Below, piece after piece: positions 31,641-42,651 of a stretch of DNA of 64,000 nt. The position numbers and the translations under genes were made by a program. Below the pieces are notes generated by a model. The model searched no databases. It had not been told where the DNA came from and was given only the letters and a program-made list of their open reading frames with translations. Source of the stretch: Sipunculus nudus (Eukaryota; Annelida; Sipuncula; Golfingiida; Sipunculidae); NCBI GenBank assembly GCA_026874595.1, contig CM049315.1, positions 18,249,664-18,313,663 of the forward strand, given 5' to 3'. Positions within the stretch are counted from its first letter, which is position 1, and each line of letters starts with the position of its first letter.

Positions 31641-33059
31641 TTACGTGTTGGTTGGCATGGTACCTGTTTTACTGTCAGCATACCTGCAGCAACACAACTG
31701 AACCATCGCGCGCTTGATACCAGAATTTCTGAGTCCATAGATTAAAGGATTACAGAAGCTGTTAAAAAGTGAGAGTGCTGCTAATGCATCAATTACAAAG
31801 TTTGAATATTTGTTCTTGAAGCTTAGAATATAAATGAGAAGGGGAAGGGTTGTTAAGTAATAAGTACCGATAATAATAGCAACAGTCTTGATAGCTTTAA
31901 TTGGTGTGTTTATGGTGGCTGTGGAAGCCTTCTGTTTGATACGTGATTGTTTGTGGTATTTCCTTTGAGTAACTGGATGCACCTTTCTTGCTGCTTTGAC
32001 AGTGATTTTATGTTTAGGGTCTGTACAGTTGTTGTTGTTCAACACTTTGTTTGCTGGCATTGACATTTCACTCAAAGTGAAGATCGTCTGTCTGGCAACA
32101 ATTTGTTGCACATGTTTGCGAGCCACAAGAAATATTCGTATGTACAGTAGCAGGGTAACAATAGCACTGGCCAGACTGATTGTACTCCACATGATGATGT
32201 AGCTGTAACTTGTCTTCTCCACGAACTGGCACACACCTTTAAATTGATTCCAACCAAGCAAAGGAAGGATCCCAACAAAGAGGGAGATGAGCCACAGCAC
32301 AGCCATCGTGGCCACGATGTGTTTGGTTGTGACAATTTGATAGTAGTTTAAAGGCTGAAATATTGCAATGTACTTTTCTCCTGCGATGACCAACAGTGTT
32401 AAGTTTGATACCATCATCAAAGCAAACAGCAGACCGGGCCCGTCCAGCAGCAAACAGCGTACGTAATCACTGCGGATTTCTATAAAACCCTTCAAGCTAA
32501 AATAATCCCTTCTGTATTTAGCTGCCAGGATTCCAACATTCATCACAGCGGAGTATATGGATGTTACGCCAATCAGTATGTCAGACAAGGCCAGACTCAG
32601 AATTAGCTGATTAGTGTATGATCTCAAGCACCTGTATCTCAGTATGGCTGCCATTTCAAGGGTGTTTGGTATCACCGTAATAACACACAGCAGTAGGACA
32701 AAACTGTAGAATATTAATAAAGGAAGTTCATAGCCACAATGTACATTCTTCAGCAACAGACGGGCTTGAAATCTCTCAGCCCGAGTCGTAGCGATTCGAT
32801 ACAAGTCACAGCCTTTTGTGTTGATACGGTCACAAAAATGCAAGCGTTTCATAGCCTCATCTGCTGCACTGGTGGCGTTGAGAAAGTTGATGAAGTGTAG
32901 CCTTATATCACAGGGGTCTTTCATGTTGATTGGCCGGGTTCGGTTTTTCATGACCGATGTGCTGATGTTTACATCATCATATGCCAGGGTTGTCAGACCA
33001 GCGCTGAGATCTTCCACTTTTGGAAACTCCATCTTCAAAAAGACAGCAAAAAGAAACAT
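31641..33059 (-). CDS. Intronless adenosine-receptor-like class A GPCR nested in CYFIP intron
   Basis: A single uninterrupted 472-residue frame on the strand opposite CYFIP. A long N-terminal extracellular region (1-110) with N-glycosylation sites is followed by seven hydrophobic segments near 112-136, 149-172, 203-226, 248-270, 285-312, 388-411 and 422-446. Class A landmarks: N132 in TM1, LALSD with D160 in TM2, W256 in TM4, PLLGWN before extracellular loop 2, and NPLIY (438-442) in TM7. TM5-loop YIRIFLVARKHVQQI, PLLGWN and TM6 IKAIKTVAIIIG closely resemble adenosine receptors (MECA group), so it is a plasma-membrane receptor probably coupled to G proteins. Oddities: the DRY motif is EKY (228-230), TM6 lacks the CWxP Cys-Trp, and the third intracellular loop is long (about 315-387) and basic. 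A CCC at 456-458 may be palmitoylated. Translation may begin at Met1 or Met10. Ligand unknown. Confidence 0.9.
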   Translation of the reverse strand: MFLFAVFLKMEFPKVEDLSAGLTTLAYDDVNISTSVMKNRTRPINMKDPCDIRLHFINFLNATSAADEAMKRLHFCDRINTKGCDLYRIATTRAERFQARLLLKNVHCGYELPLLIFYSFVLLLCVITVIPNTLEMAAILRYRCLRSYTNQLILSLALSDILIGVTSIYSAVMNVGILAAKYRRDYFSLKGFIEIRSDYVRCLLLDGPGLLFALMMVSNLTLLVIAGEKYIAIFQPLNYYQIVTTKHIVATMAVLWLISLFVGILPLLGWNQFKGVCQFVEKTSYSYIIMWSTISLASAIVTLLLYIRIFLVARKHVQQIVARQTIFTLSEMSMPANKVLNNNNCTDPKHKITVKAARKVHPVTQRKYHKQSRIKQKASTATINTPIKAIKTVAIIIGTYYLTTLPLLIYILSFKNKYSNFVIDALAALSLFNSFCNPLIYGLRNSGIKRAMVQLCCCRYADSKTGTMPTNT

Positions 33060-35869
33060 TTGATATGTTGGATGGCTGATTAGATAAACATTTTTTCCAT
33101 TCTGACTTAGGATAAAAGAGTTTATGAATTTAACCAGTCATACAGGTTGTTTGTTACACAAGGCTGTATATTTTATCAGTCTTTTTATATATTTTGGCAG
33201 ACATCATGTTGACTTCTAGATGTTAGTGTCACTTAATGGTTTGACAGGGTGAACTTCAGTAAATACCTCATATGCCAGTGTCATAATACTCAGGGCTTGA
33301 ACCTTAAGTTTATTTAATTACCTCTGACAATGAAAATGGTGGAAGGAAGGGATAGGGTGGGGTCAACACAACATACAATGAATTTCAAAGAATTTTCATA
33401 CAAGGGTAAGCCATGGATTGACAGAAGAACTGATTGGGGAAACATTGAGAATTTATTACCTAGCCAATTAAAGTTATAATTTTTTTCCATGAAATTTATG
33501 ATGAGAAAGGAAGATTTGAAAAAACAATCTGTGAACTAATTAATATTTGTATATTACTATCACCTTTTGGATAAAACTCTCTCCTATTTATAAAATAAGA
33601 ATTAAGAAAAACCTGCTCCAGAAAAAAACCTTCAGCTACTACCTGATATTGACTATGAACCTCACCGTGAGTTTGCTGGTCTGTTGATCTAGGACACACG
33701 ATGGTCAGCAGCTGTTATTGAGTAAAACAATTGCTTGTTGATCAGACAGCCCTCACCAGAGTTATTAGTCATTTGCTAATATTCAGTGGCTTTTTAATCA
33801 GGCCTTCCTCACAGTCAGAGAACGACAAAATGACAACCATGGATGTATCAATTAAGTTATGTTCCAGGTGATGCTGAAGAGCGTCTAACAGCTGCCCGTG
33901 TTGTCTTTGTGATTAAAAGTTATTTGCTGCAGGTGTATGACAAGACTGCCAGGCAGTGAAAGCTCCAAGGTAGATAAGGTCAGCCGTGATAAGATATCGT
34001 AAATCTGGACATCCTGAAGGCTGGGACATTGATTAGCGTTAAGTAAATAAAGGAATGGATATTAAACACTAAGAATATCTTAGAAACAAACTTTAATTAG
34101 ACTCTAGACCAAGAGTAAGCTGCACTCAGCACAACAGAAAAGTAGCTCTTACCCAGAAGACTAAAGCTAAATAAATCTCTAGTATTTACAGGAAAACTTA
34201 TCCCTAAAAGTTTATTATTCTGTCATATACTAACAGCTTTAAGGAAGCATCCCTAGCAAAAATTCCTTAATTAAACATCAATAAATTATATTTTTATTAT
34301 CCCCTGGCAACAGAAGTTGCAGGAGAGGATGAAGAAACGCCTCCATTTGTGTGTCTGTATGTCTGTATGGCTTGTGGACCAATTTTAAGCCAAACCCTTT
34401 GACCAAAACTTTTCATCTTCACATATGGCTACCCTACTTACAGATGAAGAACCCTATCGATTTCGAAGTCTCTGGGTCAAAGGTCAAGGCTACAGGACCC
34501 ACTTCTTAAAAAAAAAGCTTTTGCATCCATATTTAGCCAAACCATTTGACCATAACCTTTCATCTTGCACATATGGCTCATCCACCATGAGATGAAAAAA
34601 AAAAAAAAAGTTTAGAGATAGTGTCCTGTATTTTGATATAAGCCACAAAAATGTGGTTTGCAGTTACTTGTTGCTTAAAATTGAGTACCTTATAAATTTA
34701 TAATTTTTTTTAAATTTTAAATTTAATTTGAAAATAAATGTGAATTTCATAAATACATATACAATCAGAAATAACAGTACATCAGGTCTAAAACGAAATA
34801 TACTTCATGAATCTCATATTAGTTTTAAATGACTTTTGGGATGATTGTTATTGAAGAGGATTTTACCAGGGGTTCTACCTCCAGGCACAGTGTAAATCAT
34901 TTGAAGTCAGATCTTTGGAATCATGTGAAGTATGTGAATTTATGGATTTACATCATGTGTTGGAATTTCAGTTACATTTTAAATTCAGTGTGTGTTGAAT
35001 TAAGATACTCATCAATAGGAATATGCTGAACTATTTTTTAGGGGCTGCCCTTTGACAGGGCACAGATCAAACCTTTACAACTACAATCCTGAATGTTTTC
35101 ATGCAGTAAGTTTCACCATTAGTGCAAACTACTACACCATATGGCTACTAGGTCAATGTGACCTCATTATAATTATTGAGATCTCATCTTGCAGAAAAAT
35201 CTGTTTATTCTTTATCTCCACTGTGAAGAAATCAGTCAAAATCACCAATACTGAAGCTGTTACTAATCAATTTAGTAAACATTTAATTTTGTGTGCTGTG
35301 GACTGATAGTTATCTTAGCTGTAATTGGTTGTCTAGTCAACCATTAACAGGGCACAAGTCGATATATGTGATGAGATTACTTGAAGCTGGTCAGTCCCTG
35401 AACCAGTGGCTGTGTGTCAGCCTGGTTGATTTGAGATTTTTAAGCCAGTCTGTATCTCACCCTGGGGGTTGCGTCTAGTATCTATGTTTATTAGTATACA
35501 CAAGAGGGTTTAACATACAAGGAGAGCATTCAGCGGTTCAGGTCGGGTCAGATGTTTCGTGCAAAATCTGTTCTTATTATTGAATGTACAGCAGATGAAT
35601 ATTCACTTCCTTTGATTCTAATCATTCTTAAAATCCCACCTGGTATGTGAGACCCATGAAGGGTTTACTCTCACAGGCAGTAAGCCATTTCAGGCAGTGG
35701 GGCTTAATGAGATGTCAGGATAAGGGGGGGAGACTGGCCAGCAAGCTTTGAATTCAGAGCACTCTCTCCTTGTACTGGTAAGTTTAAATCTACCTTGGTA
35801 TACATGTTTATTAAAGAAGCTAGTGTTTGAATGCTGTGTTTGTATATTGTTTTTGTTGTTATGTTTCAG
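33060..35869. other. CYFIP intron F-G, right part; upstream region of the nested GPCR
   Basis: Contains the presumed promoter region of the nested - strand GPCR, in which no TATA box or initiator stood out. At 34300-34620 is a truncated Helitron-like end (ATCCCCTGGCAACAGAAGTT) with decayed AGGTCA-type interior, and near 35040-35350 worn H4 interior. No other gene was found. Confidence 0.5.
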
Positions 35870-35948
35870 TCGCAAGAAGAGGTGTGTGACTTGAAGCATG
35901 CTGCACCTTTTCAGAACATCATCCCAAAACCATTTCTGCCTCTCAAAG
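35870..35948 (+). CDS. CYFIP: CYFIP exon G
   Basis: The 79-nt exon lies between ATGTTTCAG and AAAG|GTGAGT, starting phase 0 and ending phase 1. It encodes [20 protein letters not shown] followed by PFLPLK, matching the [20 protein letters not shown] block of vertebrate CYFIP. It lies 15.3 kb downstream of exon F; the intron between them holds the nested GPCR. Confidence 0.94.
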
Positions 35949-36550
35949 GTGAGTGCCAATTACACAGTAAATTCATTAACTAATACCTGGTAACAAACCA
36001 TGAACTCATTAACAAAATCAATCAAGCTTGCTCTTTCAAAATGTGATCAGAGGGGTATGTTGTGACTGGTGGTTCATTTTGTTTCCCCCATGTTTGATCA
36101 AAACTGAAGTGGCAATACTACATGCATATCAGTTTCTAGCTTAAACTTTCCAAAAATACAGAGTTATTTTTAGAGACCCGTCTTTGACTGGACATTTTAT
36201 GGTATGGGCACTGACCATATATCCCTCTACCCATGAACTTTTTAGTGTTGCCATAAAAATCCATGCATATCCAATGAGGTCAGAGGTCACCAGCCTTTTT
36301 TGGTGGTATTGATCTGATAACCAGGAATTGCATTGGTTATGCTGACATTCAGTGTGAATGTACACCAAATTAAAGTAACTCCCCTAGGTTTAGTTGTCTG
36401 CAAACTTTGTGCATATTTAATAAGGGCAAAGGTCATAAGACTTTAGATGGGCATATAATGCACTATTGTGTTGCTCTTGTTGTAAATAAATTTAAAACAC
36501 TATGGTCAAGCTCATTTTGAGATTTTAGCATGAGTTGTACCATATTTTAG
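35949..36550. other. CYFIP intron G-H
   Basis: A 602-bp intron with no recognised repeat or gene apart from short decayed repeat-like text. Confidence 0.5.
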
Positions 36551-36666
36551 ATGGGGATAGTAAAGCCAAGAGAGAACAAGAACTGAAGATGTTGATGAAG
36601 AGGATGGAAGCAAAATATGCTGCCCTGCAGGTGGTTCCTGTTATTAATAAGCTGGGCACTCAGAAG
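36551..36666 (+). CDS. CYFIP: CYFIP exon H
   Basis: The 116-nt exon runs from acceptor ATATTTTAG to donor AAG|GTAAGA. It encodes DGDSKAKREQELKMLMKRME then AKYAALQVVPVINKLGTQK, matching the [21 protein letters not shown] region. The GDSKAKREQELKML lead-in is several residues longer than the human linker and is Lys/Glu-rich. The acceptor has a weak pyrimidine tract. Confidence 0.93.
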
Positions 36667-37379
36667 GTAAGACTTACAAACAAGTTATTTGATTTTATTA
36701 AGTTCATTTTATACAAATTCTATTTAGAAATACAATAAAATGAGTAAAATTCAAAATGAAAAAAAGCTAGAAATTGATAACCAGAAACATCTGGAGGGTC
36801 AATTGAATTATCAACAATACTGCCATTGCATTTTTATGATCAATGCTTGTTCAATATTTTCTCTTAAAAGATTATAATCATGAATCATAGTTCACTCAAG
36901 TGATGCTAAATTCAAAAAACCTAATATATAACCAATTGTAATGTTAGATTATATATCCATCCACACAGATACACACAAAAGAGTGTATACAAGCCATTAA
37001 AATCATGATCTCCACCAGTCCATCAGGGTGAAGTATACCCTGGCCAGCTGTCACTGTCATCACATAGATACACTACCTTTAGTATAAATATAAAAGTATG
37101 TTATAGTTTACTTTAAAATGTGTGTTGGTGCATAAATGTAACAGAACAAGGCTTATTGTATCCTCAAAAACATTGAATTTGTTGTTCTGAAAATAGGATT
37201 TACTAAAGATAATTGATAGCTTTTTCTTGTATGGAAGCTTTGTTTTTGTCCATATAATGGGATTATTTAACCCTTATAGACAGCTGAGTACCACAAGTAC
37301 CTTGTTCTCACTTGAAACAGGCTGTGGATGAATTCTGATGTGTGTGTCCCAAAAAAACAGAATAATAGCTATAATTGTA
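36667..37379. other. CYFIP intron H-I, left part
   Basis: AT-rich intron. An H4 3' end (CAGCTGAGTACC...CTTG) lies at 37281-37304, so part of this stretch is probably a decayed H4 copy whose 5' end is not recognisable. Confidence 0.5.
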
Positions 37380-37957
37380 TCCGCCAAAACAAAGTTTTGC
37401 GGATACTATGTTTTTGACTGGGTTCTGCCACCGCCGCGGCGTTCCTTTCTGGAGAACTCCTCTGAGACTACTGGACGGATTTTTCCAAAACTTACACCAA
37501 TTATCGGGTCACATGTGAACTGGTGCCTTACCAATTGGCCTTGACCTCTGACCTTACACAAAAACTGGTGGCGCCACCTGCAGCCATTTTTGCACAGCGT
37601 CAGTCTGTTTGTCTGCTGTGGGATAAAATCACTTGTATCTCAGCAGTGGTTTCACATATCTGCCTAAAATTTTCCAGGTTTGTACATCCTGAACATCTTT
37701 CTTGATTTTATGACAGGTGGTGCCACCTACATTCTAGTTTATGCTGCAGACATCCAAGCTTATATCTCGGAAACAGTTTGACCCTTGTTTGGCAGGTGGC
37801 GCCACCTACATACACATTTCGGCTGCAGACATCCGTGCTAATATGCAACATACCTCACTCTTATTTCCCCTTGCCACTCAATCCATGCCTCACTTGACCC
37901 GTTCCACTCTGATTTTGGCGAATAGACGTAGTCGCTTGTTGACTACCCTTATTCTAG
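37380..37957 (+). mobile_element. Helitron-like element, family H2 (0.6 kb copy)
   Basis: A|TCCGCCAAAACAAAG at the 5' end with the palindromic GCGGATAC; at the 3' end a hairpin GTAGTCG-CTTGT-TGACTAC then TATTCTAG|T at 37954-37957. Internally a shortened version of the 16774-18105 copy with three GTGGCGCCAC-type palindromes. Its ends are better aligned than its interior, as expected for elements defined by their termini. Confidence 0.8.
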
Positions 37958-38153
37958 TCTCTCATGTTCTCTGATTAAATTTAATGGATCATATTTTAAC
38001 TTTTACTTTCTTGATTTTTTTAAGTTGATCTTTTACAAGGTTTGATATGGACAAAGAATTAAAATTATCTAAAGAAAGTTGAATAAAGACTTTACTAAAA
38101 TACATGTGACTTCCTAATGTAGGGGACAGACATTGTTTTCTTGCATTTGGTAA

Positions 38154-38575
<422 letters not shown>

Positions 38576-39371
38576 ATATAAAATCAAACTGAATACAAAC
38601 TGAGCTTACTGTTTGATGCTTGTAAACAGCAAATTCTTTTATGTTGTCCAATTTCCATTTTAGTAAAATCAAGTAAAAGTCTTAATAAAATATGTGATTG
38701 TACAAGCTACAATTACATGGTAATTATTAAGGATAATCATGAACAGTAATGGCGCTCACCACTGTAAATCTGTAAACAGCACACATTTTACCACCACTAA
38801 ATGTACAGACTTGAAATTGTTCATATTGCTGGCCCTTGGTAAGCTCTTGCACTGTCCTGTGAAATCTAGTTCCTTTGATTTCACCTGGTTTAGGTATTGG
38901 TCATAGACACAGTTTCTGTCATTAAAACCAATACAAACCAGAAACAAATCAATCTGACCCTGTGTTGTAATCATTGGGGCTCATCGCCACCAATTTGCCA
39001 TGTAGGTACTTCTTGGTAGTGTCTATATCAGCTGTCATACTAATCATGTTCATGCTCAGCAGGATGAAATTCAATTGCTTTTTGACTTTTATTAACATTG
39101 TAAAAATACTAAACAGTGGGGACCTGTCCCATTTGTGAGGGAGGCCAATATTTACACACACCAGGGGGACTCATTCACTTTCCTTCTAAATGGTTTCTTG
39201 GACCAGTTAGGTGGTGTCACCTGGTGGTAGGTACAGCAACAATTGGCTGCTTCCTTCTTGTGCTGTCATCTTTCATGTGTTTTGAGGTCCCAAACAGACA
39301 TGCCAGTTAAGTTATATATATATATTACTGTTTTGATAAATTTAGCTATATTTTCATGCCTTTGTCTACAG
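38576..39371. other. CYFIP intron I-J
   Basis: AT-rich intron with no recognised gene. Around 39130-39300 there is worn Helitron-interior text (GGTGGTGTCACCTGGTGG). Confidence 0.45.
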
Positions 39372-39519
39372 GCAGCTGTTCGGTGAGGGTTTGAACTGGG
39401 CTGGCTGCACTCTGATTGTGTTACTGAATCAGCAGAGACGCTTTGAAGCCCTGGACTTCGCTTACCACATACTCAGAGTAAACAGAGTGGATATGAAAGA
39501 TGAACTGTGTAAAGGAATC
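39372..39519 (+). CDS. CYFIP: CYFIP exon J
   Basis: The 148-nt exon lies between TTTGTCTACAG and ATC|GTAAGT. It encodes [20 protein letters not shown], then [20 protein letters not shown] and MKDELCKGI. It aligns with the [23 protein letters not shown] segment of vertebrate CYFIP; the usual Cys is Leu here. Confidence 0.95.
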
Positions 39520-40050
39520 GTAAGTAGTCATGACCATTCACTCAGCTCACATATCAGCTCTCCTTCTTTATGTTGAGTACACATTTATATGATCAAATAT
39601 GATTTAGAGTTTACAGTTTAGGAGTTAAATGTAAAATTTACTGATAAATAAGAAACAACTTATAGGTCTGTAGCTCCTTAACTTGCCTGTTAACTTGCCT
39701 GAAATTGAACAGCCACTACCAGTTCCTAGTATGAGAACGATTCGGTCCATGCTTCAGCCCCCTTATGCACTGTCGACCCTGCTGACATGCTGTGCATATT
39801 CATAACTGCATGAAATACAAGAGAGGTTTGGCAATGCAAAATCAGTATAGTTATGCTGGAAACAGAGCAATATCTGAAGTTTAATTCACTAGGCTCCTTA
39901 AAAAGTAGAGGAATTTTATAAGAGTGCTTGAGAAAAAATAGGAATTTCAGCCAAAATATCAGAAAATGTTTTGAGTTTTCACTGCACAGTCATAGCTTAC
40001 ACTTAAATTAACATGTAATTACACAGTGTGTTAAACACATTTTTCAAGCA
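39520..40050. other. CYFIP intron J-K, left part
   Basis: Unique-looking intron sequence with no gene or repeat recognised before the 46-bp minisatellite. Confidence 0.45.
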
Positions 40051-40059
40051 GCTTCAGAA

Positions 40060-40705
40060 GGTTTGTTTAATAGGTTTATATGGCTGTACTTGTATGACTT
40101 CATCACGTTTGTTTTATAGGTTTATATGGCTGTACTTGTATGACTTCATCACGTTTGTTTTATAGGTTTATATGGCTGTACTTGTATGACTTCATCACGT
40201 TTGTTTTATAGGTTTATATGGCTGTACTTGTATGACTTCATCACGTTTGTTTTATAGGTTTATATGGCTGTACTTGTATGACTTCATCACGTTTGTTTTA
40301 TAGGTTTATATGGCTGTACTTGTATGACTTCATCACGTTTGTTTTATAGGTTTATATGGCTGTACTTGTATGACTTCATCACGTTTGTTTTATAGGTTTA
40401 TATGGCTGTACTTGTATGACTTCATCACGTTTGTTTTATAGGTTTATATGGCTGTACTTGTATGACTTCATCACGTTTGTTTTATAGGTTTATATGGCTG
40501 TACTTGTATGACTTCATCACGTTTGTTTTATAGGTTTATATGGCTGTACTTGTATGACTTCATCACGTTTGTTTTATAGGTTTATATGGCTGTACTTGTA
40601 TGACTTCATCACGTACATTGTTTAATAGGTTTATATGGCTGTACTTGTATGACTTCATCACGTTTGTTTAATAGGTTTAGATTGCTGTACTTGTATGACT
40701 TCATC
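40060..40705 (+). repeat. 46-bp minisatellite, about 13 copies, in the last CYFIP intron
   Basis: The unit GGTTTATATGGCTGTACTTG, TATGACTTCATCACGTTTGT, TTTATA repeats nearly perfectly from about 40060 to 40600, then with small changes to 40705. Each copy holds TTTGTTTTATAG|GT, a sequence resembling a 3' splice site. The array ends about 280 bp before exon K. The near-identity of copies points to recent expansion or homogenisation. Confidence 0.93.
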
Positions 40706-40962
40706 ACGTACACTGACAGATATACAAAAGAGCTGTGTGCTTTCAGTAATAATATGTTTATATGGCAATAAATAATATTTATATTGCTTCTCCAATGAAA
40801 AAAATATAGGAAAATATAGGAAGTTATGGTCTCAATGCTGGAAAATATAGGAAATTATTGTCCTGAGACAATTTTTTTTCATATAGAAATGTAGGAAAAT
40901 ACAGTGGTCAGTGGGACCCCTGATTGAATGAAAGAATAAAGTGTATCTGAATGATCACATAG

Positions 40963-41148
<186 letters not shown>

Positions 41149-41165
41149 GGATGAAGAAATGTCAA

Positions 41166-41171
41166 AATAAA
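41166..41171 (+). terminator. AATAAA polyadenylation signal candidate for CYFIP
   Basis: A canonical AATAAA lies 18 nt after the CYFIP stop codon, which would give a very short 3'UTR. Another AATAAA occurs at 42671, next to a MITE, and could serve a longer isoform. Transcript ends are needed to choose. Confidence 0.35.
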
Positions 41172-42274
41172 TCAAGAACAATCACACCAAGGGTGTCTCA
41201 TGTCAACGAGGTTGTTAGCTAATGAATGGTGTTTGTGTACTGTGTCTGCTTATCAAGAGCATGTTGGCAGATACATCATGACCAAAACTGGCAAAGGAGC
41301 TGCACTCACTAGAGTGCTGTACAAGTGGTTACAGACCCACTGTCTACAGCTTATTGTTGTGTTGAATCAGTGTATTCACTTTTTTAAAACACACACACAC
41401 ACATATATATTAAAACATTTGAAGCAGGAACTCAGTGACATTTGCATTTCAGGATCAACACGAGACAAACTTTCGCTAATATTGCAAACACATAGCTTGT
41501 ATCGATATGTATATGCATTGATCATGTTGACTAGTCAGGATAAGAAACAATATAGAATAACTGATTATATAGATCAATTTATAACATTACTGTGAACTAA
41601 GGATTGGTTATGATGTTAATTATACACTACAAAGTGTATTATAAAGAGATAGGATGACCGACGAAGATGTAGACTGGGAAGTAGATGCCCAACTGCAACT
41701 TATGGCATTTGTTACAAGAACAAATATAGGAGTGGTATTCATGTATTGGTACTACAGTTATTAGGTCATGATTATACCTCGGGGGGGGGGGGGGGGCAGC
41801 CTTAATAAGTGACTGGGCATTTAATCCATCCAGCAATTTTGTGTTCATATTGATTGAAGTCTACCAAAACCTTCCATGTTAGTATCTTTAAAATGTATTA
41901 TTATCTGAGTCAGCAGAAAAATGAGTTTTTGTTTATAATCTTATTACTTTTTCAGTACAAGTGTGTGATATCATGATGTCAGTAAGGTGAATTGGTGACA
42001 AGTAAATTGCCAGGGTTTTCATCATCCTTGCATGTCATAATTTTAGTAAGGTCAAGTTTTTCTGGTCAGAGTATTTAATGATACATATTTAAAGTGTTGG
42101 TGCTAACATATTTAATGAAGGTGGTATTAGGAATTTGACTTTGAAGGACTAGATTGACTGAGCTGCCTACTTTGTCTGTAGGTATGTTCAGTATGAGAAC
42201 GTGGAACTCTACCAATATTTCATGTAACATCAGCTTACAGTAATACCAGTTTTAAAGAAGGGTTGTTTGAACAT
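41172..42274. other. Region downstream of CYFIP
   Basis: AT-rich with a short CA run (41391-41402) and a G run (41781-41797). A 131-codon frame at 41200-41595 follows CYFIP closely but shows no family similarity and contains the CA repeat; it is more likely 3'UTR or intergenic. Confidence 0.4.
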
Positions 42275-42649
42275 ACTGTGGTTGGCTTTATATTCGTGAG
42301 ATTAAATATTCGTGATTTTCGTCACATCGTTGTTTCACAAGGGTTATCATACAGTAATTTGCACAATGTACATAATTATTATTATATCAATTACCTAATA
42401 TGCACGTGAAATCTTAACGAGGAGCTAAGGGAACATCAAACAGGTGGATGATACAAGGAGCATAGGGAGCATTAAACAGTTTGAAATTCTTCCCGGTAGA
42501 ATGGGAGATACTTAATAGAATTGGTATTATTTAAATCATCAATCTGTGCAGATGTGGGGTCTTATTCATGAGGGTTTTATTTTAGCGATAATATCCCCTT
42601 TGTGAATATCGCAAATTTGAAACCCTTGTGAACATAAATCCAACCACAG
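42275..42649. mobile_element. TA-target MITE (CTGTGGTTGG ends)
   Basis: The ends CTGTGGTTGGCTTTATATTC and the inverse GAACATAAATCCAACCACAG flank 375 bp, with TA on each side (42273-42274, 42650-42651), as for Tc1/mariner-type MITEs. Internal subrepeats GTGAGATTAAATATTCGTGA and CGCAAATTTGAAACCC resemble the decayed copy near 10690-11120. Confidence 0.75.
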
Positions 42650-42651
42650 TA

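Noticed and set aside
41200-41595. 131-codon ORF just after CYFIP
   Set aside because: It spans a CA repeat, has no recognisable domain and no clear promoter; probably 3'UTR or intergenic.
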